This document shows, piece after piece, positions 10,168 through 18,975 of a stretch of 64,000 bases of DNA. The stretch is from SZUA-35 sp963781035 (GTDB lineage: Bacteria; Actinomycetota; Acidimicrobiia; Acidimicrobiales; SZUA-35). Position 1 is the stretch's first letter. Each line of letters begins with the position of its first letter. The notes beneath the pieces are model-generated. The model did not search any database. It saw nothing but the letters and a program-made list of their open reading frames with translations, and was not told the DNA's origin. The translations under genes and the position numbers were made by a program. The stretch is from contig CAWAEN010000007.1 of assembly GCA_963781035.1 (NCBI GenBank), positions 124,001-188,000 of the forward strand, written 5' to 3'.

Positions 10168-10599
10168 ATGCCTGCGTCAGAACAGAGCGATTGCTCGATC
10201 GCTGCCACCCTCGGCATCATCGGGGATCGATGGACCCTGCTGATCCTGCGCGATGCCTTCCGAGGTGTTCGACGGTTCGGTCAGCTCCAGGAGGACCTGG
10301 GCATCGCCAAGAACCTGCTCTCCGATCGCCTCCGCAAGCTCGTCGAGGCCGGTGTTCTCGAACGGATTCCCTACCAGGATCGCCCGGTTCGTTATGAGTA
10401 CGTCCTCACCGAGAAGGGGCAGGACCTCTCCCCTGCCCTCATCTCCCTCATGAAGTGGGGTGATCGTTGGTTCGCCGACGGTGAGCCCCCCACCGTGCTG
10501 GTCCACGACCGGTGCGGCACCCCTCTCGCTCAGCGAGTCCTCTGTCCCGAGTGCGACGAAGTCGTCGTGCACGAACACATCCGAAGCAGGAAAACATGA
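10168..10599 (+). CDS. HxlR/MarR-type winged-helix transcriptional regulator with C-terminal Cys cluster
   Basis: 143 residues. The core reads CSIAATLGIIGDRWTLLILRD, FGQLQEDLGIAKNLLSDRLRKL and GVLERIPYQDRPVRYEYVLTEKG, which is diagnostic for the HxlR family. Cys9 sits where many HxlR proteins carry a redox-sensing cysteine. The tail has three more cysteines (DRCGTP, VLCPECDE), a possible small zinc site. I chose the ATG at 10168 because it is the first Met after a good promoter; a GTG at 10135 would lie upstream of the -10 box. The stop TGA overlaps an ATG at 10596 that may be the true start of fbiC, suggesting a two-gene unit. Confidence 0.9.
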   Translation: MPASEQSDCSIAATLGIIGDRWTLLILRDAFRGVRRFGQLQEDLGIAKNLLSDRLRKLVEAGVLERIPYQDRPVRYEYVLTEKGQDLSPALISLMKWGDRWFADGEPPTVLVHDRCGTPLAQRVLCPECDEVVVHEHIRSRKT

Positions 10600-10647
10600 C
10601 CGACCCTTCCCACGCCTCCCTCAGTCGACCTCACGACTGAGGACCTC

Positions 10648-12961
10648 ATGACGCGGGCCGCGGCGGTTCGCGACGAGTTGTTCGGCACGAGGGTGACGTA
10701 CTCGCCGAAGGTGTTCATCCCGCTGACGATGCTGTGTCGGGACCAGTGCGGATACTGCACGTTCGCTCAGCCGCCGGCTCGGCTCGAGGCGCCCTTCCTC
10801 ACCCCGGAGCAGGTCCTGAAGATCGCCAGACAAGGGGCACGCCGAGGCTGCCACGAGGCGCTGTTCACCCTGGGAGAACGACCCGAGCTGCGCTATCCGC
10901 AGGCGCGAGCGTGGCTGACTGAGCACGGGTACGAGAGCACGGTCGACTACCTCGCCGCCATGTGTGCATTGGTGCTCGACGAAGACCGGCCTCCTCCCCC
11001 ATGCCAACGCCGGTGCGCTGTATCCGGACGAGCTGGCACGGCTCCGGAAGGTGTCCCCGAGCCAGGGCATGATGATCGAGTCGATACGCGACGATCTCGA
11101 CGCGCACTTCAATGCGCCGGACAAGGTCCCCGCCCGTCGTCTGGCCACGCTCGACGCTGCCGGCGAGCAGCAGATCCCGTTCACGACGGGGATTCTCGTC
11201 GGCATCGGCGACACCGAAGCCGACCGCATCGAGGCCCTCGAGGCGATCGCCGCCAGCCACCGCCGTCACGGTCACGTCCAGGAAGTGATCGTGCAGAACT
11301 TCCTGCCCAAGGCAGGCACCGCCATGTGGAAGCACGAGGCCTGCGACGAGGACAGCTATCTGCGCTCGATCGCATTGGCCCGCCTGATCCTGCCCGGCGA
11401 CGTCCACCTCCAAGCTCCCCCGAACCTCAGCGACGACTTCGCCGTCCTGCTGGACGCCGGCATCGACGACTGGGGTGGCGTCTCACCGATCACGGCCGAC
11501 CATGTCAACCCCGAGCGTCCGTGGCCGGACCTCGACCGCCTCCAGGAGATCACCGAGGCACGTGGTCACGTGTTGGCTCCTCGGCTCACCATCTATCCCG
11601 AGTTCGCGCAGCAGCCCGAGCGTTTCCTGGACGAAGCCTTGCGGTTCCCCGTGATGGATCGTTCCGATTCCGAGTCATTGGGTCGCGACGATCCTGGCGC
11701 GGTCTTCCCCGAGAAGGCCGAGTTCGTCAAGGTCGGCGACGACGGGGCCGACGTCGTGATCGTCGGCGATCGTAGTACTCAGTGGTACTCGGGTTCCCCG
11801 GCCACGCCGCCGCACCTGATCGATCGCGACCACGCGCCGATCCGGGGAGCGGTCGCCGAGGTCATCGAGGGTGTTCGGGCTGGGCAGGAGGTCGGTCACG
11901 ATGAGATCGTGACGCTGTTCTCAGCTCGCGGTCCCGAAGTCTCGGCTGTCGCAGCCTTGGCTGATGACCTGCGCAAGGAGATCGTCGGTGATGACGTCAC
12001 CTATGTCGTGAATCGCAACATCAACTACACCAACGTGTGCACGTTCAAGTGCAAGTTCTGCGGATTCTCGAAGGGGCCGCTGAGCCTCAACCTCCGGGGC
12101 AAGCCGTACCTGCTCACCCTCGAGGAGATGCAGGAGCGTGTGGTCGAGGCAGCCGAGATGGGTGCGACCGAGGTCTGCCTGCAGGGTGGCATCCATCCCG
12201 ATTTCGATGGCGACTACTACATCGACGTCGCTCGGGCGGTGAAGGAAGCCAGTCCGGAGATGCACATCCACGGGTTCACCGCACTCGAGGTCACCGAGGG
12301 GGCCAAGCGGCTCGGCGAGCCTCTGGCCGACTATCTGCGCCGGGCCATGGATGCCGGGCTCCGATCGCTGCCTGGCACCGCGGCCGAAATCCTCAGCGAC
12401 GACATGCGGGCCATCCTGTGCCCGGACAAGATCGACACAGACGAGTGGCTCGATGCCCACCGCACCGCTCACTCGGTCGGCCTTGCCTCGAACGTCACGA
12501 TGATGTTCGGCGCCGTCGAAACGCCCGATCATTGGGCGAAGCATTTCATCATCACCCGCGATCTCCAGAAGGAGACCGGCGGCTTCACCGAGTTCGTCGG
12601 CCTCCCGTTCGTCCACATGGCGTCACCGATCTATCTGCAGAAGAAGTCGAGGCGGGGCCCGACGTTCCGAGAGAATCTGTTGGTCCACGCCGTCGCCCGA
12701 ATCGCCTATCGGGGCCACATCGACAACATCCAGTCCGGTTGGGTCAAGATCGGCCTCGACAGCGTCCGTCAGCTCCTCCAGGCCGGCTGCAACGATCTCG
12801 GGGGCACGTTGATGGACGAGAACATCTCTCGTGCTGCCGGCGCCGCACACGGGCAACATCTCACACCGGACGACTTCGAGGGCCTCGTCACACCGCTCGG
12901 ACGCAGGCTCGTGCAACGGACCACGCTCTACGGTCGGGTCGGGGTACTGTCCGACGCATGA
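10648..12961 (+). CDS. fbiC: FO synthase, fused CofG-CofH (7,8-didemethyl-8-hydroxy-5-deazariboflavin synthase), frameshifted as read
   Basis: A bifunctional radical-SAM enzyme that makes the deazaflavin chromophore of coenzyme F420 from tyrosine and the flavin precursor. The CofG half has the cluster motif CRDQCGYC (Cys 30, 34, 37 counted from this ATG), then the segment HANAGALYPDEL. The CofH half has CTFKCKFCGFSKGPL and ends in a typical VGVLSDA tail; the total is about 770 residues. A frame change near 10975 splits the CofG half. Codons upstream of 10648 (reading PPSVDLTTEDL) look like real FbiC sequence, so the true start is probably the ATG at 10596 overlapping the HxlR stop, with one base wrong in between. 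The stop overlaps the next ATG (12958-12961). Confidence 0.93.
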
Positions 12962-14070
12962 CAGCGCCCACGGCTCGAAACACCTACGGCGATGGCGAGG
13001 TCGACCGCCTGATCAGTCAGCTGGTGGCAGCGGTCGGACTCGACGCCAACGACGACTTGATCAGGCGGATGATCGTCACCGCACTCGACATGGACGCCAG
13101 CGAAGTCGCTCGGCTCGACCTCAAGATCGCCTCTCAGAGCTTGGTCGAGATGCTGAACGGCTACCGGGTGTTCTCCCAGAACCCGTATCAGGCCAAGGTC
13201 ACGATCTTCGGCTCGGCCAGGACCAAGCCGGATCAGCCTGACTACCAGCTCGCGATCGACTTCGGCCGGGCCATGGCCGAGATGGAGTGGATGGTCATCA
13301 GCGGAGCCGGTCCTGGCATCATGCAGGCCGCGATGGAAGGTGCCGGCGCCGAGAACACGTTCGGCGTGAACATCGTGCTGCCGTTCGAGCAGCGGGCCGT
13401 CGACATCATCGAGGGGGACCCGAAGCTCGCCACGTTCAAGTACTTCTTCACCAGGAAGCTGTTCTTCGTGAAGGAGGCGGACGCCTTCACCCTCTTCCCC
13501 GGCGGATTCGGGACCCTCGACGAGGGATTCGAGCTTCTGACGCTCATCCAGACCGGGAAGAGCTATCCGGCCCCCATCGTCCTGCTCGACCACCCGGGCT
13601 CCACCTACTGGGATGGCTGGAAACGCTTCGTCACCGAGGAGCTCGAGGCCAAGGGCATGGTGAGCCCCACAGATTCCGCGCTCTATCTGCACACCCACGA
13701 CGTGGCCGAGGCCGTCGAGTACATCTGCCACTTCTACAGCACGTTCCACTCGATGCGGTATGTCGGCAAACGGCTCGTGCTTCGATTGGGCCATGCCCTG
13801 CCAGGAACGGCGCTGCCGGTCCTCAACGACGAGTTCGGCGACATCGTGTCGACCGGGAAGATCGCTGTGGTCGAGGCCACCAAGAGCGAAATCCGCGACG
13901 ATGATGCCCCTGAACTGCCCCGCCTGGCGTTCCATTTCGACAACCGGTCCTTTGCCCGGCTGATCCAGTTGATCCATCGCATCAACGACCTCGGTGCCGG
14001 AATGCCCGATGGCCGAGCACCACGCAATCTCGTGCATGACCTCGAACCGGAGAACGAAGCGTTCTCCTGA
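12958..14070 (+). CDS. LOG family protein (lysine decarboxylase-like fold, nucleotide 5'-monophosphate phosphoribohydrolase type)
   Basis: Intact, 370 residues. The Rossmann-like LOG core contains VTIFGSARTKPDQPDYQLA, ISGAGPGIMQAAMEGA and the signature PGGFGTLDEGFELLTLIQTGK (residues about 181-201). Family members cleave the ribose-base bond of AMP-like nucleotides or cytokinin nucleotides. It is longer than small LOG proteins because of an N-terminal helical extension (about 75 residues) and a C-terminal extension of about 100 residues, as in the larger TIGR00730-related actinobacterial proteins. It is coupled to fbiC by a 4-bp ATGA overlap; a metabolic link to F420 is not established. A 48-bp palindrome follows the stop by 24 bases. 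Confidence 0.88.
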   Translation: MTAPTARNTYGDGEVDRLISQLVAAVGLDANDDLIRRMIVTALDMDASEVARLDLKIASQSLVEMLNGYRVFSQNPYQAKVTIFGSARTKPDQPDYQLAIDFGRAMAEMEWMVISGAGPGIMQAAMEGAGAENTFGVNIVLPFEQRAVDIIEGDPKLATFKYFFTRKLFFVKEADAFTLFPGGFGTLDEGFELLTLIQTGKSYPAPIVLLDHPGSTYWDGWKRFVTEELEAKGMVSPTDSALYLHTHDVAEAVEYICHFYSTFHSMRYVGKRLVLRLGHALPGTALPVLNDEFGDIVSTGKIAVVEATKSEIRDDDAPELPRLAFHFDNRSFARLIQLIHRINDLGAGMPDGRAPRNLVHDLEPENEAFS

Positions 14071-14094
14071 TTCCATTCTGTTGATTCCACTCTC

Positions 14095-14142
14095 GTTCTG
14101 CGGAGCCCAGCCCTCATTTGTGAGGGTGACGTGCCGCAGAAC
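14095..14142 (+). repeat. 48-bp intergenic palindrome, copy 3
   Basis: Outer arms GTTCTGCGG and CCGCAGAAC are perfect. The centre holds a second perfect hairpin, CCCTCA-tttg-TGAGGG. It lies between the LOG-family stop and the convergent 66-residue gene, so it could act as a two-way terminator even though no T-run is present. Confidence 0.85.
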
Positions 14143-14157
14143 GGGATGTGGTCGAGG

Positions 14158-14358
14158 TCAGGATCGTTCGAGGGTTCGCACGGCCTTGTCGACCGCTCGA
14201 CGAGCTGTGGCCAGCGACTTGTCGATCGCCGGCCTGGTCGTTTCACCCCGGTCGACGGCATCCCTCAGGATGTCGATCGAGAGGTCCTGGATGCGCTCGG
14301 AGATCGAGGCCAGTTCGTTCCGGAGGTCATCGATTCGATCGTCGTGACTGTCGCTCAT
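14158..14358 (-). CDS. Small charged helical protein, function unknown
   Basis: 66 residues: MSDSHDDRIDDLRNELAS, ISERIQDLSIDILRDAVDR, then DKSLATARRAVDKAVRTLERS. The heptad-like spacing of Leu/Ile and the high charge predict a helical or coiled-coil protein without a membrane segment. The reading frame stays open far upstream (to 15114), but that part is antisense to the cysteine-rich gene and is not believed. It is divergent from that gene with 30 bp between starts. I do not recognise a named family. Confidence 0.6.
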   Translation of the reverse strand: MSDSHDDRIDDLRNELASISERIQDLSIDILRDAVDRGETTRPAIDKSLATARRAVDKAVRTLERS

Positions 14359-14376
14359 GGCCGACAGTCTGGCCGC

Positions 14377-14388
14377 TAACCTCGACAA
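14377..14388 (+). promoter_or_regulatory. Leaderless -10 box of the cysteine-rich protein gene
   Basis: TAACCT at 14377-14382 ends six bases before the GTG at 14389, with no ribosome binding site in between. Confidence 0.5.
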
Positions 14389-15138
14389 GTGTCTTCCGCA
14401 GGAATCGTGCCCCCGGCCGATGGTCACCGATGGGTCGAATTGATCGACGAGGCGGGCGACCGATGGTTGTTCGACGCCACGTTCCTGTTGTCCGGCTATC
14501 ACTGCATCTATGGCCAGGGCTGCCCGTCGATCGACACCGAACCCGACGTCACCGAATCGCTCGGCTGCTGTATCCACGGTGCCCACTTCGTCGACGACGA
14601 CGATCTCCAGGAAGTCGCAGCGTCGGCGGCCTTGCTCGACGAAACCAACTGGCAATTCATCGGCCGCTCGAGAAAGAAGGGCGGACCGTTCAAGAAGAAC
14701 GCCGACGGAGATTGGGTCACACGCAAGGCCGATGGAGCGTGCATCTTCCTGAACCGCCGTGGTTTCGATGGTGGGCCGGGCTGTGCCCTGCATCGGCTTG
14801 CCCTCGAACGAAGGCAGCGTCCCGTCGACTTCAAGCCAGACGTCTGCTGGCAGGTGCCGGTCAGACTCGACATCCACACTGACGATTACGAGCACGACAC
14901 CGTCTTCGTTCGTGCGTGGGAACGAAGCGACTGGGGCGAGGGAGGCGACGACTTCCACTGGTGGTGCATCGAGGAGCCGGCGGCGTACACCAACCGGCAG
15001 CCGGTGTACGTGACGAGTCGCGACGAACTGGTGCTGCTCGTCGGAGAAGACATCTACGACCGCCTCGTCACAGAGCTGGAACAAGTCCAGCTCGAACTCG
15101 ACGTCCGTGGGCACGGCGTCCCGGTCGAACTCGCATGA
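14389..15138 (+). CDS. Cysteine-rich hypothetical protein, possible metal-binding (YkgJ/DUF3109-like)
   Basis: 249 residues, cytosolic. Early cysteines occur as C39-x5-C45 and a CC pair at 60-61 followed by His (GYHCIYGQGCP, LGCCIHGAHF). More follow in DGACIFLN, GPGCALH, DVCWQ and WWCIEE. The GQGC..CC..GAHF..GPGC order is reminiscent of iron/zinc-chelating YkgJ-type or DUF3109 proteins, but the spacing is not a clean match, so the family is tentative. The GTG start follows a leaderless -10 box. Its stop overlaps the start of the ClC gene (ATGA at 15135-15138), implying coupled expression and perhaps a joint role in ion or metal homeostasis. Confidence 0.75.
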   Translation: MSSAGIVPPADGHRWVELIDEAGDRWLFDATFLLSGYHCIYGQGCPSIDTEPDVTESLGCCIHGAHFVDDDDLQEVAASAALLDETNWQFIGRSRKKGGPFKKNADGDWVTRKADGACIFLNRRGFDGGPGCALHRLALERRQRPVDFKPDVCWQVPVRLDIHTDDYEHDTVFVRAWERSDWGEGGDDFHWWCIEEPAAYTNRQPVYVTSRDELVLLVGEDIYDRLVTELEQVQLELDVRGHGVPVELA

Positions 15139-16817
15139 TCAGCTTCCTTCGTTCGCTGCTGCCGGAGGGTCGTGCGGCCCGCCTCCTCAGCGCATCGGCG
15201 GGCCTTGGTGTCGTGGTCGGCATCGTGCTCAGCGGATTCGAGTGGTTGACCGTCGAGCTCATCCTCCACCGGGTCGAGGGTTTCCCGCTGGCGGTCCAGG
15301 CTGCAGCCCCGCTGGTCGGCCTGGCGATCGCCACCCTGCTGTTGCGAACCGTGGGGCAGGGTGCTTCGAACTCCACATCGGACGAGTACATCAACAGCTA
15401 TCACGCTCGCAACCCCGAATTGCCCGAACGGCTGCTCCTCCCCCGCCTGCTCGCCGGCACAGCCACGATCGGATCCGGCGGTGCGCTCGGGCTCGAGGGT
15501 CCGGCCATCTACACCGGATCAGTGCTCGGGCTCTCCATCCACAAACGCATCGACAAGTGGCTCGGTCGCGACGCTGCTCGGTTGTTGCTCACTGCCGGCG
15601 CCGCCGCCGGCGTCGCCGCCATCTTCCAGACGCCGGCCACCGGTGTGCTGTTCGCGCTCGAGGCTCCCTACCGCGACGACCTCGCTCATCGAGCGCTCCT
15701 CCCGGCGCTGATCGCGTCTGCGGCCAGCTACCTGACCTTCATCTCGATGCCCTTCATCGCCCAGGAATCGTTCCTCCGGCCGATCGCGCCCGGTGACGTC
15801 GGCACCGCCGAGCTGATCGGTGCGGTGGCTGTCGGGGTCGGCGCCGGTTTCGGTGGCCGGATGTATGCGTGGTTCATCCGCCGGGCGAAGGGAATCGCCA
15901 AGGCGAACAACCCGGTGTGGCTCGTCCTGGTCGGTGGCGCGCTGCTCGGGGCGCTGGCAGTGGCATCGGACGCCATCTTCGAGGAACCGCTGACGCTCGG
16001 CCCCGGTTTCGGCGTCATCGAGTGGTTGGCCGAACCGGGTCGGTCCCTGGAGCTGATCCTGATCCTGTTCCTCTTCCGAGCGGCGGCGACGATGGTCACG
16101 GTCGGAGCCGGCGGCACCGGCGGGCTGTTCATCCCGCTGGCGATCCAGGGTGTCCTGCTGGGGCGGATCGTCTCGACCGCACTGGATCAGGCCGGCCTCG
16201 AGAGCGCCTCCGCACTCTGGCCGGTACTGGGCCTGGCCGCATTCATCGCTGCCGGCTATCGAACGCCGATCGCAGCGGTGATGTTCGTTGCCGAGTCCAC
16301 CAGGGGTGCCGCCGTCGTGCCCGCATTGATCGCCGCCGCCGTCTCACAGCTGGTCGCCGGCCGTTCCTCGGTGTCGGTCGGACAACGAGTCGAGCGGCTC
16401 GGCCACCTCGAGGAGCGTTTCACCATGCCGCTGGCGGCAGCGCTCACAACCGACGTCATGACCGTGCCCCCGGACGCAACGTTGTCTGAGTTCGTGTGGA
16501 TCCACGCCCTCGGTCGACGGGTGCGGGTCGTGCCCGTGGTCGACGGCAACACGTACCTGGGATTGTGCTCGGTCGACGCCTGCACCGCGGTCGATCGCGA
16601 GCTGTGGGAGACGATGACGGTGATGGACGTGATCGACTCGTCTGTGCCGACGGCCAACGCCAACTGGTCGCTCCGAGATGCGGTTGCAGCCATGGATGCA
16701 GGCGGCATCGAGATGCTCGCCGTGGTCGATGACGGCGACAGCTTCATCGGTGTCGTCGTCGAAGCGGAGATCGTGAAGCTCGGCGAGATCCTGGAGGAGA
16801 CCGGCGGGCCCCAGTGA
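15135..16817 (+). CDS. ClC-family chloride channel/transporter with C-terminal CBS pair
   Basis: 560 residues, intact. About ten hydrophobic segments span residues 15-415. ClC signatures are GSGGALGLEGPAIYTG (the gating-glutamate motif GxEGP is kept), AGAAAGVAAIFQTPATGVLFALE-like helix 5 (position about 155-177), and GGTGGLFIPL. From about residue 435 two CBS domains follow (DVMTVPPDATLSEF, then VMDVIDSSVP with VVDDGDSFIGVV), which usually bind adenine nucleotides and tune gating. Moves chloride, or exchanges it with protons, across the cytoplasmic membrane; which mode applies is not decidable here. Coupled to the upstream cysteine-rich gene. Confidence 0.92.
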   Translation: MISFLRSLLPEGRAARLLSASAGLGVVVGIVLSGFEWLTVELILHRVEGFPLAVQAAAPLVGLAIATLLLRTVGQGASNSTSDEYINSYHARNPELPERLLLPRLLAGTATIGSGGALGLEGPAIYTGSVLGLSIHKRIDKWLGRDAARLLLTAGAAAGVAAIFQTPATGVLFALEAPYRDDLAHRALLPALIASAASYLTFISMPFIAQESFLRPIAPGDVGTAELIGAVAVGVGAGFGGRMYAWFIRRAKGIAKANNPVWLVLVGGALLGALAVASDAIFEEPLTLGPGFGVIEWLAEPGRSLELILILFLFRAAATMVTVGAGGTGGLFIPLAIQGVLLGRIVSTALDQAGLESASALWPVLGLAAFIAAGYRTPIAAVMFVAESTRGAAVVPALIAAAVSQLVAGRSSVSVGQRVERLGHLEERFTMPLAAALTTDVMTVPPDATLSEFVWIHALGRRVRVVPVVDGNTYLGLCSVDACTAVDRELWETMTVMDVIDSSVPTANANWSLRDAVAAMDAGGIEMLAVVDDGDSFIGVVVEAEIVKLGEILEETGGPQ

Positions 16818-16876
16818 CACCGGCGTCGCCGGTCATGCCAGTGGCAGTCGGGGCCGATCAGACCCCGAGGCCGTGT

Positions 16877-17095
16877 TCAGTCGTCGTATTCGTCGTCTTC
16901 GTCGAACGCGCTCGCGGCCTCGGGCGTGACGGGGAGATCAAAGGGGTCGTCGTCGATTCGGTCCATCAGGGACTCGATGTCGTCATGGCTCGATCGCTTC
17001 AGTTGGCGAGCCTCTTCGTATCTGCGGTGGCGCCCTTTTTCACGGGGACACTCCTGAACTTCGTTGGCCGGTGGAGAGGTTGGCTCCGATGGCAT
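16877..17095 (-). CDS. Small hypothetical protein with basic middle and acidic tail
   Basis: 72 residues. The middle is basic (REKGRHRRYEEARQLKRSS) and the end acidic (ASAFDEDDEYDD). The order RQLKxSS-x-DD-IESL plus an acidic tail loosely recalls DUF3073 proteins of actinobacteria, but the match is weak and the start is uncertain. It stands alone between the ClC gene (convergent) and the RNase D gene. No function assigned. Confidence 0.5.
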   Translation of the reverse strand: MPSEPTSPPANEVQECPREKGRHRRYEEARQLKRSSHDDIESLMDRIDDDPFDLPVTPEAASAFDEDDEYDD

Positions 17096-17173
17096 TGAAG
17101 ACAGAGTCTACGGGGTTCCGCCCGCTCGGGCGAACCGGCCGAATGGACTTTTTTGTCCGAAACCGGTGAAAAC

Positions 17174-18370
17174 TCACGAAGTCAGCGCTGATCGGGGTGT
17201 GAGGGGCAGGGGCTGGTGCGATCGAGCCTCGAGAACGAGGTGTCCGTCCGAGTCGAATGCCACGGCCGCATCGCCGTCGACCAGCTGTCGGATCGGTTCG
17301 CCGACGAGGTCGGCTCGCCAGCCTTCGAGGAGGCGGCATTCGTCGCTCTTGCTCAACAAGCTCTCGACGTCGGAACGGGTGGCGAGGATGGCCGGATCGA
17401 GCCGGTGATCACGAGCCAGCTGTGAGATCCATGCCGTCACGAGGGTGACGACGGGGCGTAGCTCCTTCGGCAATTCCGGTCGCCGGACGGCCGGGGTGCG
17501 ATCCGGGGTGTCCTTGGCGTTCTCGACGGCGTTGATGATCTCCTTGTCGGCACCGTTTCGAAGGTGCCTCCCGTCGAGGCCGCGGAGTTCGAGCAGGTGT
17601 TTGGGATTCGACGGAGCCTTCTGGGCGATGGTGACGACGGCGAGATCGGGCAGTATCTGCCGGACCGGCAGGTCGAGCTCGGCGGCTCTGCGTTCCCGCC
17701 AGGCTGCCAAGGCGGTGGCGATCTTGAGTGCCTTGGACTTCAACGACCGAGCCTCTTTGATCCTGGCGATGGCATCTTCCGGTGGTCTCCGGCCGCGAGG
17801 TTTCTGCCGCATGATCTCGGACTCTTCCTCGGCCCACCTCAGACGTCCGAGCTCCTCGAGTTCGGCCACGAGAAGGTCGGTCAGCTGAAGGAGGTGGTCG
17901 ACGTCTCCGGCGGCATAGGTGAGCTGTGCGTCCGTGAGCGGCCGCTTCAGCCAGTCGGTGAGGCGATCGCCCTTCGGCAGATGGAGGTCGAGATAGCGAT
18001 CGAGCAACGACGCGAGCGATCCGCTCGAGATGCCGAGGAATCCGGCGGCGATCTGAGTATCGAACAGCCTCGCCGGCACCGTGCCGCACACGAGTTCGAG
18101 AACCTCGAGATCCTGCACACCTGCATGCAGAACGCAGAGGCTGTCGCTGTCGAGCACCTCGGCGAACGGGCCGAAGTCGAGGGCGAGGGGGTCGACGAGG
18201 ACCACGGTGGGAGCAGCCGCATTCGGCTCGAACCACGCGAGCTGGACGAGTGCGACCTGCGGAAAGTACGTGCGCTCACGATGGAACTCGGTGTCGAGTG
18301 CGTAGCGCTCGACACCTTTGAGGGAGCCGATCACCTCGGCGAACTCGTCTTGGTCGGTGATCAGGCGCAT
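17174..18370 (-). CDS. rnd: Ribonuclease D (3'-5' exoribonuclease with HRDC domain)
   Basis: 398 residues, intact. The DEDDy exonuclease domain occupies about residues 1-170: D26/E28 in LDTEFHRERTYFP, the second Asp in VLHAGVQDLEVL, and the Y/D pair in TYAAGDVDHLLQL. An HRDC-type helical domain follows (ALAAWRERRAAELDLPV, IAQKAPSNPKHLLEL), as in actinobacterial RNase D. Acts on 3' ends of stable RNA in the cytoplasm. The ATG at 18370 follows TAGGAT by six bases, a leaderless start. It is separated from the MobA-like gene by only 9 bases, though its own promoter suggests independent transcription. Confidence 0.93.
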   Translation of the reverse strand: MRLITDQDEFAEVIGSLKGVERYALDTEFHRERTYFPQVALVQLAWFEPNAAAPTVVLVDPLALDFGPFAEVLDSDSLCVLHAGVQDLEVLELVCGTVPARLFDTQIAAGFLGISSGSLASLLDRYLDLHLPKGDRLTDWLKRPLTDAQLTYAAGDVDHLLQLTDLLVAELEELGRLRWAEEESEIMRQKPRGRRPPEDAIARIKEARSLKSKALKIATALAAWRERRAAELDLPVRQILPDLAVVTIAQKAPSNPKHLLELRGLDGRHLRNGADKEIINAVENAKDTPDRTPAVRRPELPKELRPVVTLVTAWISQLARDHRLDPAILATRSDVESLLSKSDECRLLEGWRADLVGEPIRQLVDGDAAVAFDSDGHLVLEARSHQPLPLTPRSALTS

Positions 18371-18379
18371 CGATGGATC

Positions 18380-18964
18380 CTAGGCCTCGGTGTGTGGCAC
18401 ATTGGGCATGTCGGGTCGGGCTGTGGAGTGTTCGTCTCCGAGGAGCGCCTGCAGGGTTGGTCGATCGTCGGCGTCGAGAAGTGTGCGCGGCTCGACCTCC
18501 AGCGGCTCGATGACGCCGAGGTCGAGCAGGTGCCGGAATCGCCGCTCCCCCGATCGGACTGCCCGATTGGCCTGGGTCGCCCACGACGCCGGCCAGCAGG
18601 CCAGGGTCGGCTGGAGTTTCCCGTCGACCGATGCAACCACAGCGGTCTCGGGAGCGAGCCCATCCAGCCGATCGACGAATCGAACGAGTGTGACGGGCGT
18701 CAGGAGCGGGAGATCGCACGTGACGGTCAGCACCCAACCGGAACGGGCGTAGCTCAGCGCAGTGGCGACGCCGGCAAGCGGCCCTTGACCGGGATACCGG
18801 TCGGCGACAGTGGGAATGCCCAGCACCCCGGGCACACCGCCCACCGCCACGACCGGGTCGATGCCTGAATCTCGCATCGCCGCCAGCACCATGGGACCGA
18901 TCACGGCTGCCTTGTCGCCATCGAAACGACGGCTTTCGCCACCGGCCAGGATGGCGCCGATCAC
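18380..18964 (-). CDS. mobA: Molybdenum cofactor guanylyltransferase-like nucleotidyltransferase
   Basis: About 194 residues. Near the N-terminus IGAILAGGESRRFDGDKA is the glycine-rich GTP site of the MobA/NTP-transferase family. GQGPLAGVATAL and the metal-binding aspartate in VTCDLPLLTP follow, and the C-terminal half has GEHRF-like GERRFRHLLD. Predicted to attach GMP to molybdopterin; a related nucleotidyltransferase role is possible. The start may be GTG 18964 (11 bases after the DUF3151 stop) or GTG 19000. No other molybdenum cofactor gene is in the window. It lies third in a pyk-DUF3151-mobA run. Confidence 0.8.
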   Translation of the reverse strand: MIGAILAGGESRRFDGDKAAVIGPMVLAAMRDSGIDPVVAVGGVPGVLGIPTVADRYPGQGPLAGVATALSYARSGWVLTVTCDLPLLTPVTLVRFVDRLDGLAPETAVVASVDGKLQPTLACWPASWATQANRAVRSGERRFRHLLDLGVIEPLEVEPRTLLDADDRPTLQALLGDEHSTARPDMPNVPHTEA

Positions 18965-18975
18965 GAGCGGACGGC

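Noticed and set aside
14158..15114. 318-codon minus-strand frame covering the cysteine-rich gene
   Set aside because: Only the last 66 codons lie outside the plus-strand gene and look like protein; the rest is antisense noise.
17096..17173. Riboswitch or attenuator upstream of the 72-residue gene
   Set aside because: The 78 bases contain a short T-run but no convincing conserved fold; nothing specific can be claimed.
18380..18964. A molybdenum cofactor operon around mobA
   Set aside because: The neighbours are RNase D, DUF3151 and pyruvate kinase; no moa, mog or moe gene is in the window, so only the single gene is called.
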